Both the position numbers and the translations under genes were made by a program. The notes below the pieces were generated by a model, which saw nothing but the letters and a program-made list of their open reading frames with translations, had not been told where the DNA came from and did not search any database. Below are positions 6,360-14,555 of a stretch of DNA of 33,354 nt, in pieces. The DNA is from Clostridia bacterium (GTDB lineage Bacteria > Bacillota > Clostridia > UMGS1810), in the NCBI GenBank assembly GCA_016293435.1, contig JAEDEG010000020.1, forward strand, positions 1 through 33,354. Direction: 5' to 3'. Every line of letters begins with the position of its first letter. Positions within the stretch are counted from its first letter, which is position 1.

Positions 6360-9245
6360 TCAACCTTTATACGATTCTTCTTTTCTAAATTTTGCCGTCA
6401 GAGTTTTTCCGTGAGAACCGTCAAAATCGATGGTAATCTCTGTTCCCGCAGATGACGGCTCAGCACACATTCTACTGTCACATGACAAAAGCTCCGTTGT
6501 TTGTTCGATGGTCAGCTTTGCGGTTCTAAGCTTATGCGTCGGATCGGAGACGGACAGAATATATTCTGTATCCGTTTCCATCATCATACAGAGCATGGGG
6601 GTATCGGCTGTAATTCCTGCGACTGTACCCGCTTCCCAGAACACAATTCCAAGTGTTTTCGAGGAGGAATCCTTCACCGCCTGCTGTTCTTCGTTGTTGA
6701 CCAGAACCGTAACATCGGGGTTCTGCGCATAAGCCGCCGTTTCCGTCTCCGTCATTGTCGGAAGCATGATATAGGCATATTTTTCATTCTTCGGGTTAAT
6801 GCCATGGCTGAGCCAAGCCTCAAAGTACCTGTTTCCGTTTTGTGTTTTCCTGACATTGACAGCGCCTCCGTCCGGAAAGTAATAACCTCCGACATTTTCT
6901 ACGTTCAGCCATGAAACACCATCTATTCTGTGATCATAATCCTCCTTTTCCGGCAGAAGGATGCCGTTTGCATCTGTATCTGCTGTTCCGTATCGTATGC
7001 TTTTTTGGCTGAGATCTCTCGAGATTGCTGTAATGTCGTAAAGCGGATTTGCTTTCTCTTCCTTTGTCAATATTCGGTTTTCGATAATCGTCTGCACCTC
7101 AAACCCATCGCTTGCGCAGATTCCGCTTCCAAGGCATATGATTTTATAATCAAGCATAAAGTACGCTTTTTTTGCAGTCAGATCAGAGTGATGTATAGGC
7201 AGTGAGCCGCCATATCCCATATTTTTCATACCGCTTGCCGTGTTGTTGTGAAAGGATTCCAGAGCCATTGCCGCCGTTGCATACTGTCCCTCCAGCTCCA
7301 CGCCGCCGACAAAGTCCTGATGACTTCTGTAGACCTCTGCTGCGTCGATGCTTACTGCTTCGCGTTTCTGGGTTTCCACTGTTGTTCCGGGGATATGGTA
7401 TGGATTTCGTTCGTTCCAAAAGCTCCTGGAATATTGTTTTTCATCCTTGTCCGTATAAAGATAGATTGCACCGTCAGATCCGTACCAGCCATCTATGTTC
7501 TCATCGTTAATACACTCATAGCTTGCAATGCGCTCCGAATTCATTGCAACCGCAAGAGCGTAGCTGTTTCGTTGCTGAACGGCGCGGTCGCCGGTATAGT
7601 AAACGCGCATTGTCTGATAGTCGTTTTTGGAGGAAATTTCGGGATCTGCCAAAATACTTTCCAAAACAGCTGCTTGCTTTAAACTCAGTCCTTCCAGTAG
7701 GAAAGGAAGGTTTGTTTCAGTCACATTTCGTTTGATCATGTGAGCGAGGCGCGTATTATTTTCGTTGCCTAAACATTCGATCACATTCAGCAAAATAGAA
7801 ATCAGGAGTTTGCCGTTGCCCTGTTCATCTACACTGCGCCGTCCCGTGAAGGCGGACATTAGGCCTCCGCCGTAAAGAATCGGCTCAAAAGTATGATAAA
7901 ATGACATGACCATATTGTGTATGTTCGGACTTTCAATCTCAAATTCTGTTCCCCAAAGTGCAGAATATGCAAACATTGCCCGTTCAGCAAGAATCTCGGC
8001 GCCGTATCCTCCTGCGTATGGAAAATAATAGTGTGAAATATAGTTCCAGTCCTCTTTAAGACCGTCCTTCCCCGGTTCAATGTCAGTTTTTTGCATTGTA
8101 AGATTAAAGTCGCGTATTCCGTTTACAAGGCTTTCAGTATCATTTTCCAGCAATCCGGCCGCCGTTTCCCCGAGCAGTCTGCTTGGTGCGCAGTTGTCTG
8201 AGAGACGCTGTGTGCTTTTGAAATGATCGAACGGTGAAAGATATTTTTTAATCTGTTCCTGCTCCATTTCGTCATGCAGAATCATCAAAACAGCTGTTAA
8301 CTGCGCCGGCACTCCGACAAACCAGTCCCACCAATTGAACAAGGAGGTATCACGCCAGCCGTTGTTATGAATCTCTGCCTCGCCGTAAAAATGCCGATAC
8401 AGATATTCAAGACCGAACAGGATGTCCTTCTTGAGCTTTTCATTTTTGTAAAGCGATGTACCGTATGTTCCGTACGCTTTTGCCATATCATTCAGGTATT
8501 CGTATTGCCGCGTCATATCCTCGGTTGTCTCAACTGCCATACTGCCGAACAGACTTGCTGCATCGTTGCAGCGGTTTAAGGCTTTCTGGGCGGATAGTCC
8601 TTTGCGATCAACGGAATGAATCACCTGTTGCACCAGTTCACCGGATGTGTAATCTGTCTTATCTCCAACCAGCAACGATCTCCATCTGTCTCTTGCGGCT
8701 TGGAAATCCTTTTCCGGAGCGCTTTTTGGAAATGACACACTGCAAACGGCGTAGGCTCCCGCCGCCACAGCGTCGGGAGTTTCCCGAAGGGTTTTAAAGT
8801 CCGCACGACCCGCAATGAAAAGACCATCAAAAGTTTCATTTGGAATGCCGAGATATGTCATCATTTCGGCAAGCGAAACATAAAGCAGACCGTTCTCCAT
8901 AAAGGGCGCAACGGAAAGAGTTGCTTCACTTCCGTTATTTTTGCAGGAAGCGTGGTTTGCCCGAAGCGTTAGGCATTTGTTCGCAAGAGAAACCGTATAT
9001 ACTCCGTCCGTTTCCAGAACGTCGCCGGAAAAATGCTCTCTGATAACATCAACCGGTGCGACGATGGTATCGTTTTTGAGGATAGCTTTTATCTCGGGTC
9101 TGTCCTTTATGATAGTTTTTGTTCGCCCGTTTTGCCGAACGCGACCGCAATAGCTGTGCAAACACAACGCGTCGGCTGTCGCTGCATCAAATATCTCTAT
9201 ATCTGTCCGTTTGTTCTTTAAAAACACATTTTTCTGATTTTGCAA
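6360..9245 (-). CDS. Polysaccharide lyase family 8-like enzyme, no signal peptide
   Basis: The 961-residue protein shows the PL8 architecture (hyaluronate, chondroitin AC and xanthan lyases), which cleaves uronic-acid polymers by beta-elimination. An N-terminal segment (~40-150; PVDVIREHF, YVSLAEMMTYLG) resembles a copper-amine-oxidase-N/stalk domain. An (alpha/alpha) toroid follows (~170-480) with HNNGWRDTSLFNWWDWFVGV, N351, H405 (SHYYFPYAGGYG) and Y414. The H-to-Y spacing of nine residues equals that of the His/Tyr pair in streptococcal hyaluronate lyase. Beta-sandwich domains fill the C-terminal half. The start is TTG 9245 behind AGGAGAGGAGA; no ATG is better placed. The N-terminus is charged and lacks a signal peptide, so the enzyme is probably cytoplasmic, acting on imported oligosaccharides, unusual for PL8. 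It is divergent from the AraC regulator, which likely controls it. The substrate cannot be set from sequence alone. Confidence 0.82.
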   Translation of the reverse strand: MQNQKNVFLKNKRTDIEIFDAATADALCLHSYCGRVRQNGRTKTIIKDRPEIKAILKNDTIVAPVDVIREHFSGDVLETDGVYTVSLANKCLTLRANHASCKNNGSEATLSVAPFMENGLLYVSLAEMMTYLGIPNETFDGLFIAGRADFKTLRETPDAVAAGAYAVCSVSFPKSAPEKDFQAARDRWRSLLVGDKTDYTSGELVQQVIHSVDRKGLSAQKALNRCNDAASLFGSMAVETTEDMTRQYEYLNDMAKAYGTYGTSLYKNEKLKKDILFGLEYLYRHFYGEAEIHNNGWRDTSLFNWWDWFVGVPAQLTAVLMILHDEMEQEQIKKYLSPFDHFKSTQRLSDNCAPSRLLGETAAGLLENDTESLVNGIRDFNLTMQKTDIEPGKDGLKEDWNYISHYYFPYAGGYGAEILAERAMFAYSALWGTEFEIESPNIHNMVMSFYHTFEPILYGGGLMSAFTGRRSVDEQGNGKLLISILLNVIECLGNENNTRLAHMIKRNVTETNLPFLLEGLSLKQAAVLESILADPEISSKNDYQTMRVYYTGDRAVQQRNSYALAVAMNSERIASYECINDENIDGWYGSDGAIYLYTDKDEKQYSRSFWNERNPYHIPGTTVETQKREAVSIDAAEVYRSHQDFVGGVELEGQYATAAMALESFHNNTASGMKNMGYGGSLPIHHSDLTAKKAYFMLDYKIICLGSGICASDGFEVQTIIENRILTKEEKANPLYDITAISRDLSQKSIRYGTADTDANGILLPEKEDYDHRIDGVSWLNVENVGGYYFPDGGAVNVRKTQNGNRYFEAWLSHGINPKNEKYAYIMLPTMTETETAAYAQNPDVTVLVNNEEQQAVKDSSSKTLGIVFWEAGTVAGITADTPMLCMMMETDTEYILSVSDPTHKLRTAKLTIEQTTELLSCDSRMCAEPSSAGTEITIDFDGSHGKTLTAKFRKEESYKG

Positions 9246-9290
9246 AGTTTAAATCTCCTCTCCTGCCTGAAATGACTTTTATGCTCATTT

Positions 9291-9331
9291 TTTATGCACG
9301 TTTCTTAATTTTTGGGGAATTTTATGCGCGT
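9291..9331. promoter_or_regulatory. Repeated motif TTTATGCRCGT, possible operator (two copies)
   Basis: TTTATGCACGT (9291-9301) and TTTATGCGCGT (9321-9331) stand 30 bases apart, about three helical turns, in the leader of the PL8 gene. A third exact TTTATGCGCGT lies at 9957-9967 just before the AraC regulator's ribosome binding site. Motifs repeated in phase on both sides of a divergent regulator-target region suggest binding sites for that regulator; this is inference. Confidence 0.35.
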
Positions 9332-9454
9332 CAATTGCTTTGTTGGAGTCTTGTTAATAATTTCATGACGTTTATCCGCTCTTGTTTCGAACGGTCGCCT
9401 TCCCTGCGCGCCATGGCCAAACCCATTTGCAACGGACGCCAAACGTATATTTGC

Positions 9455-9483
9455 ATTATATTACAATTTGTAAACAGTGTAAA
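9455..9483 (-). promoter_or_regulatory. Promoter of the PL8 lyase gene
   Basis: On the minus strand TTTACA (complement of 9478-9483), a 17-base spacer and TATAAT (complement of 9455-9460) form a near-consensus sigma-A promoter. Transcription would begin near 9448, leaving a leader of about 200 bases before the TTG start at 9245. Confidence 0.65.
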
Positions 9484-9729
9484 GGGCGATTATTATACGA
9501 TTTTGGGGTGTTTTTTTTGGCGCTTGTTAAAAGTTTAACCAAATTTGTTTTCTGCAGTGCAAACGGACTTACATCTCCTGCGGTGCTCCCTCCTCTCAGA
9601 CTCCGGATTCTGTCGGCGATATGCGGCGAGTAAATACTTCCCTCCTTACGAGGAAACCGTGTACTCTTTTTGGAGAAACGTGGTTAAGGAAGCCTATGTA
9701 AAGTTTCCGTGAAATTTTGGTATAAATGC

Positions 9730-9758
9730 TTGACGGACAGAAAAATTTCAGATATAAT
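9730..9758 (+). promoter_or_regulatory. Promoter of the AraC-family regulator gene
   Basis: TTGACG (9730-9735), 17 bases, TATAAT (9753-9758). The predicted start near 9765 gives a leader of about 230 bases. The whole 9246-9993 interval holds this promoter, the opposing PL8 promoter and the TTTATGCRCGT repeats; no convincing gene lies in it. Confidence 0.65.
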
Positions 9759-9956
9759 ATATTTTGGTTTGAATAACCTTCTTTTGATTATTTTTATTGC
9801 AGTTGGTAGCCGCAATTTTATTATATCAAAAGGAGTTTTTATTTCCAAGACTTATAGCTGTAAGCTTCACCGAACACTCCGGACAATCCGGGGGTTTTCA
9901 CAAACAAAAAGCTTCTGCACCGGGTGCGGAGAGGGCGCTTGAAATTTATCGCGCAG

Positions 9957-9967
9957 TTTATGCGCGT
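9957..9967. promoter_or_regulatory. TTTATGCGCGT motif, third copy
   Basis: Identical to the copy at 9321-9331 and placed about 12 bases before the AAGGAGG of the AraC-type gene. Binding here could allow feedback control; no direct evidence. Confidence 0.3.
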
Positions 9968-9993
9968 TTTGAAAGAATAAGGAGGAGATGCTT

Positions 9994-12279
9994 TTGAAGC
10001 CTGTGCGATGGGATGAAAAACTGTCGAAAAAAAGAATTCTTGTCACATGGTTTTTGTCCTATATTCTCATTCTGTTGCTTCCTCTGGTTTTGGGCATTGG
10101 CGTATATGTTCAAGCGAGGAGAACTGTAAGGAGCCAGCAGGTTCGGTACAACGAGGTCATTTCGTCTGTGCTGATGTCGGAAAACGATAACTGCATTCTG
10201 GAAAATATGAAAACAGTTACATCTGTTTCTCTCAACGAGGAGATTCAAAAGGCGTTCCGTATGAATGGGACGCTGACGGAAGAAGACCAGATTTTTCTGC
10301 AAAATCTGAGAACGGAAATCAAAAAATACTATACCCAGTCGTACGATATAAACCGTGAAGCGGTTTTTTATCTCTATTTGAAAAATATTAATCGCGTGGT
10401 GGGAAAAGAATATATTACGGAGCCGAAGATGTTTTTCAAACAAAACTATTCCCAGAATGAAAGCTATGACGAATGGTTTGAATCCTTAAACGTTTCCTCG
10501 GCACAGTATTTTCAGAGCACTAAGGATGGGGAGCCGCTTTTGCGCTATGTAACACCCTTCCCGAGGGACGAACAAATGCAGGGGGTTTTTGTAATCGAGC
10601 AGCCGCAGTTTGTCACGCTGAAAAAGGTGCAGAATCTGATTCACGGTAATATCAGTATGGAGTATGTGATTTTGTCCGAACACAACGAACTGTATCAGCG
10701 TACGGAGGCGTTTTCGGATATGACGCAGAAGGAAATAGAGTCCTGCTTTAATCAGGAAAACCGTCAGATGGAAATTGATAACAAAAATTATTACCTGCAA
10801 ACGCAGATATCGACCTCTACGGGCTTTAAATACCTTACGGCGGTAGCGGATTTGGGTGCAGAGGATATGCTGTCCATGTTTCGTATTTTCGAATTGATGA
10901 TGATATTTATTTCCGTTCTGGGTGGAACGGTTTTAATTTTCTTTATCGTTCGGTACAATTATATGCCGATTGAGAACGTGATGAAGAATTTGCACAAAAA
11001 GTTTCCAAATTCGGCTGAGGAGGGAGACAACGAGCTGGAGATTATCTGCAAGACCGTTTCCGGACTTTTGGGAGAAAATGCCTATATCAGATCTCGCCTT
11101 GATAGTCAGTCCAAGGAGCTGAGAAGCTATATTGTATATGAGCTGCTGACGGGTCAGCTTGATGTCCCTGACTACGATGTGGAGGAAAAGGGCATTTCTT
11201 TCCCCGGTGAGCAGTTTGCGGTTGCGATTTTTCATGTTGAGGACTGCAAGGAACTGTTTGTTGATGACGGCCATATTACCGAAACAGCAAAGTTTAAAAC
11301 CATACTGTTTTTGTTGGGGAATATCTCTGAGGATGTCTTTGTGGGCTCGGCCAAGGGCTATGCGACCAATGCGAACGGTATGATGGCTCTGCTCATCTCC
11401 TTTTCGGGCAAATCAACGGAGGAGGATCAGCAATGGGTTGCAGAGATGCTTGCGGAAATCAAGAATTTTATGGAAAATGAACTGTTTATCCGTCTGACCA
11501 TTTCCGTCAGCAGTGTTGTCAGAGGTGTCGAGAGGATTGAACAGGCTTATTATGAGGCGCTTAAGGCAATGGAATATAAATTTTCTCTCGGCAGTAACCG
11601 GCTTATTTTGCAAAAGGATATTGAAACGGTGAAGGACAGTCAATATCTGTATACGCAGGAAAAAGAGCTACGCCTTATTAACTTCATCAAAACAGCAGAT
11701 TATGACGGAGCGGCACAGATGGTAGCAGAAGTGCTTTCTAAAAGAGATATGTCACCGGAGGTACTGAAATGTCTCAGCTATAACATAGCGGGAACGGTAC
11801 TGCGTTTGGCGTATAACAATGATAGGGAAAGCTATGGTGCGTTGTCGGAAAAGCTTCTTTCCTTTGAGACGGTTGACAATTTTGAAAAAACACTTTTGGT
11901 TGTCATTGGTGAACTTTGTGACATGCATAAAACGAAAAAAGGAGATATGTTCTGCGCCAAGGTGGTCAGGGTAATTGAGGAAAAATATGACAATCCGAAT
12001 CTTTCCGTCGGCTATATTGCAGACTATTTGGGACTGCAGTATGTGTATCTTTCCACTAAATTTAAAAATTATATGGGTGAGGGAGTTTTGGAATATATTT
12101 CTAAGACGCGTGTCAAAAAGAGTAAAGTTTTTTTGGCAGACCCGCTTCTGTCGATTGACGAGGTTGCGAGAAAGGTTGGCTATACCAACCGGAAAACCTT
12201 TGTCAGAGCATTCCAAAAGCTGGAGGGCATAACGCCTGCAGAATATCGCAGACATTCGGCAAGTAATATGCTGCGGTAG
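9994..12279 (+). CDS. Membrane-anchored AraC-family transcriptional regulator (YesN-like)
   Basis: The 761-residue protein has a first membrane segment at about 15-37 (WFLSYILILLLPLVLGIGVY), an extracellular sensor region of ~260 residues, a second membrane segment near 300-325 (MMIFISVLGGTVLIFFIV), a cytoplasmic linker, and a C-terminal AraC double helix-turn-helix (~655-755; LSVGYIADYLGLQYVYLSTK and then SIDEVARKVGYTNRKTFVRA, ending GITPAEYRR). This layout is common in Firmicutes regulators next to carbohydrate-use genes, where the outer domain senses ligand or a binding protein and the HTH activates neighbouring genes. Start choice: TTG 9994 lies about eight bases from AAGGAGGA, whereas the in-frame ATG 9988 nearly abuts it. 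It is divergent from the PL8 gene and closes with a strong terminator. Control of the whole lyase locus is inferred from position. Confidence 0.87.
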   Translation: MKPVRWDEKLSKKRILVTWFLSYILILLLPLVLGIGVYVQARRTVRSQQVRYNEVISSVLMSENDNCILENMKTVTSVSLNEEIQKAFRMNGTLTEEDQIFLQNLRTEIKKYYTQSYDINREAVFYLYLKNINRVVGKEYITEPKMFFKQNYSQNESYDEWFESLNVSSAQYFQSTKDGEPLLRYVTPFPRDEQMQGVFVIEQPQFVTLKKVQNLIHGNISMEYVILSEHNELYQRTEAFSDMTQKEIESCFNQENRQMEIDNKNYYLQTQISTSTGFKYLTAVADLGAEDMLSMFRIFELMMIFISVLGGTVLIFFIVRYNYMPIENVMKNLHKKFPNSAEEGDNELEIICKTVSGLLGENAYIRSRLDSQSKELRSYIVYELLTGQLDVPDYDVEEKGISFPGEQFAVAIFHVEDCKELFVDDGHITETAKFKTILFLLGNISEDVFVGSAKGYATNANGMMALLISFSGKSTEEDQQWVAEMLAEIKNFMENELFIRLTISVSSVVRGVERIEQAYYEALKAMEYKFSLGSNRLILQKDIETVKDSQYLYTQEKELRLINFIKTADYDGAAQMVAEVLSKRDMSPEVLKCLSYNIAGTVLRLAYNNDRESYGALSEKLLSFETVDNFEKTLLVVIGELCDMHKTKKGDMFCAKVVRVIEEKYDNPNLSVGYIADYLGLQYVYLSTKFKNYMGEGVLEYISKTRVKKSKVFLADPLLSIDEVARKVGYTNRKTFVRAFQKLEGITPAEYRRHSASNMLR

Positions 12280-12481
12280 TGGAGATTGAAATATAATATC
12301 CGCAAGATTGCTTGATAAAAACAGCAATTGCAGGGGACAGTATCTGCATTGTTTCGCGGCTAAGAGAAAAGCAATATCGCTTGTCTGAAAAAGCAAGGTC
12401 TGCTGTAAATTTACGCCACATTATGAGGTGTATGTAAAACCGTGTGGATTTCGTCCTGCATCTAAATCCGTTCAGTATTAA

Positions 12482-12512
12482 AGGGCTGTCGCTAATGCGA
12501 CAGCCCTTTTTA
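12482..12512 (+). terminator. Strong rho-independent terminator after the regulator gene
   Basis: AGGGCTGTCGC (12482-12492), loop TAAT, and the perfect complement GCGACAGCCCT (12497-12507) are followed by TTTT. It ends plus-strand transcription from the regulator and separates it from the convergent SLH gene. The rest of 12280-12600 shows no gene. Confidence 0.9.
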
Positions 12513-12600
12513 TATCATTTTGCTGATTTGATTTTAACAAATAATCGGTTCATGTTTCCAATTCTCCGGGCGTTTCGCAAATTTTGTGCTCAACCCTTTT

Positions 12601-14292
12601 TTATTCAAAAGAAAGATGCATAGACTGATAAATCATCATTGCCGCCTCACTTCGTTTGGTTATTGAAAGAGGATGGAAATATAAGTTTTCATCGCCCCGA
12701 ATAATCCCCAAAGCGGAAAGGGAAGAGACGGCGCCGGATGAATAAGCGGAAATTTCGGCATTATCTTTAAAATTAAGCGTTCCTTCCGGTAGGGTATTTC
12801 CGATATAGGACAGCACACGTTCCAGCATTACTGCTGCATCCTGCCGTGTAACGGAAGCGTCGGGGCAGAAATTTCCGCTTTCGTCGCCCTTGACAATACC
12901 CATTGAGGCGGCAGAAGCAATATAAGGGGCATACCAGCTGTCTGCTGCTACATCGGGGAAAGTGGATTCTCCCTGTGCGTTGAGGTTGAATGCGGCAGAA
13001 ATTAGCTTTACGAATTCTGCTCGCGTCACCCGGGAATCAGGACGAAAGGTATTATCGGGGTATCCGGAGACGATTTGTTTGCCGCACAATTCTGTCACTG
13101 CCGAATACGCCCAGTGGGATGTCGGTAAATCCGCAAAATTCTTCTGCTCGTTTGAAAAATTGGTATCAACTGCAAGTGGGAAACCAATCTGTTTACCGCC
13201 GGAAGAACTTCCTGAGGAGCCGCCCTGATTGTTTTTTTCAGCTTTAGCCTGATCCGAAACAGCCCGGTCAAAGGCAACTGCAATATCGCTGAATTTACGA
13301 AATGTTTCGCGAGACATGGCAATAAAAACACTTTCCTGAGATTTTAAAGAAGGAAACTCATCGGAGGCATTGACAAAGGAGGAGCATTTCTCTTGAAAAT
13401 CCGTTAAAATAACCTCTTTTATTCCCTGCCAATTTTTTGCAGTTCGTACACAGGCCAATACCTTTTCTTCTTCAAAAAAAGGAACAAACGATACTTCTTT
13501 TTGTTTTTCTCTGCGTTCTTTCATCACGGAGACATAATCCTCTTCGGCAAGAAGTCGGTAAAGCTCCGATGCGCTGTCGGCGTCGAGACGGGAGTCGGTC
13601 AAATCGGCATTGTGTCCGAATCCAAGGTTGACCGCCCATTTTTCCAGGACACTTTTTGCTTTGGAAGCGTCTGCATTTCTCAGTTGTGCCATCGCAAACG
13701 CCGCGTAAAAATCGTCATATACAGCGCCGGAATTTGCAGAGGTATATTTTTGCCTGATTTCGCAAAATATTTCATAAGCAGAAGCGGCATAGCTCTGGTA
13801 AACGCTGTCAGTCGGGTCAATGCCGAAGTCGTTCGGAGCGGACTCCATAATATTTCGGATATCCTGCGCCGTGCTTGCAGCATTTATTTTGGCGATAAGG
13901 TCATATGCAACCGGAACCGTGATGAAACGAAAGGAATTAGCTGCGTTGTTGCCGGATTCATCGGTGATGTACACCGTATAGAGCCCGGAGGGAGAGGCAT
14001 CGGAAAGGGTAAATTCGTCAGAGCAATAGGTTCCTTGCTCTGCGTTAATAATATCGAAATAATTTTTTTGGTAGATATCGGTTAAATCAGCGGGGGATGA
14101 GGATGCAGGGAGAACCGTAACACTTACGCTGCCGTCGCAGCTTCCCGATACCATAACGGTCGCGTCCTCAGCACGGTATGAAACGCGTGTCGATAAAGTA
14201 TCGCCGTCAGCAAAGCAGCTTACAGAAAAGCAATTTATGCCAAGCGATAAGGCAGATACAAGAATGAATGCTGTTAGTCTTTTAATCCACAT
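12601..14292 (-). CDS. Secreted protein with three C-terminal SLH domains
   Basis: The 563-residue product begins with a signal peptide (RLTAFILVSALSLGINCF, cleavage near SCFA-DGD). An Ig-like beta domain (~35-125) and a helical domain (~130-350) of unknown function follow. A serine/glycine linker (~355-370) leads to three SLH modules at about 386-443, 444-506 and 507-563, each with the D-x-x-x-x-W/Y...G-x-x-x-G...F-P-x-x-x-x-T-R-x-E signature; the third is the most divergent. SLH modules bind pyruvylated secondary cell-wall polymer, so the protein is displayed on the cell surface. ATG 14292 follows GGAGG at good spacing. It is divergent from another SLH protein and convergent with the regulator. 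It has no recognisable catalytic domain, and may act as a binding or scaffold component of the locus. Confidence 0.88.
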   Translation of the reverse strand: MWIKRLTAFILVSALSLGINCFSVSCFADGDTLSTRVSYRAEDATVMVSGSCDGSVSVTVLPASSSPADLTDIYQKNYFDIINAEQGTYCSDEFTLSDASPSGLYTVYITDESGNNAANSFRFITVPVAYDLIAKINAASTAQDIRNIMESAPNDFGIDPTDSVYQSYAASAYEIFCEIRQKYTSANSGAVYDDFYAAFAMAQLRNADASKAKSVLEKWAVNLGFGHNADLTDSRLDADSASELYRLLAEEDYVSVMKERREKQKEVSFVPFFEEEKVLACVRTAKNWQGIKEVILTDFQEKCSSFVNASDEFPSLKSQESVFIAMSRETFRKFSDIAVAFDRAVSDQAKAEKNNQGGSSGSSSGGKQIGFPLAVDTNFSNEQKNFADLPTSHWAYSAVTELCGKQIVSGYPDNTFRPDSRVTRAEFVKLISAAFNLNAQGESTFPDVAADSWYAPYIASAASMGIVKGDESGNFCPDASVTRQDAAVMLERVLSYIGNTLPEGTLNFKDNAEISAYSSGAVSSLSALGIIRGDENLYFHPLSITKRSEAAMMIYQSMHLSFE

Positions 14293-14358
14293 ATTTTTTC
14301 CTCCGACTTTTAAAGATTGAGATATTAATTCTGTAAGTCAAACAGATTTTACAAAATT

Positions 14359-14387
14359 ATTATAACACAACAACCGTTCGGGGTAAA
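14359..14387 (-). promoter_or_regulatory. Promoter of the minus-strand SLH gene
   Basis: On the minus strand TTTACC (complement of 14382-14387), 17 bases, TATAAT (complement of 14359-14364). Transcription would start near 14352, about 60 bases before the ATG. Confidence 0.6.
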
Positions 14388-14486
14388 GGAGAATAATTAT
14401 ACAGTTTTAGGGACATTTTTTACCGTTTATTAAATTTTGACCGTAAATGATTAAATTTTGGGCAATAAAAATAATAATTTTGTACA

Positions 14487-14515
14487 TTTACTCCGGCATG
14501 ATTTGGCTTTATAAT
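14487..14515 (+). promoter_or_regulatory. Promoter of the plus-strand SLH gene and probable operon
   Basis: TTTACT (14487-14492), 17 bases, TATAAT (14510-14515), start near 14522. The -35 box is almost identical to that of the divergent promoter 100 bases away, suggesting shared control. Confidence 0.6.
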
Positions 14516-14555
14516 ATTAATATAAGATATACTACACATGGAGGATTGCGTCATA

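Noticed and set aside
9119..9997. Several plus-strand frames between the PL8 and regulator genes
   Set aside because: They overlap the PL8 start, the promoters and the leader, lack ribosome sites and show no family-like composition.
9958..10443. Minus-strand frame inside the regulator gene, and similar antisense frames throughout the large genes
   Set aside because: They are mirror frames of confident genes with no ribosome sites and no recognisable motifs.
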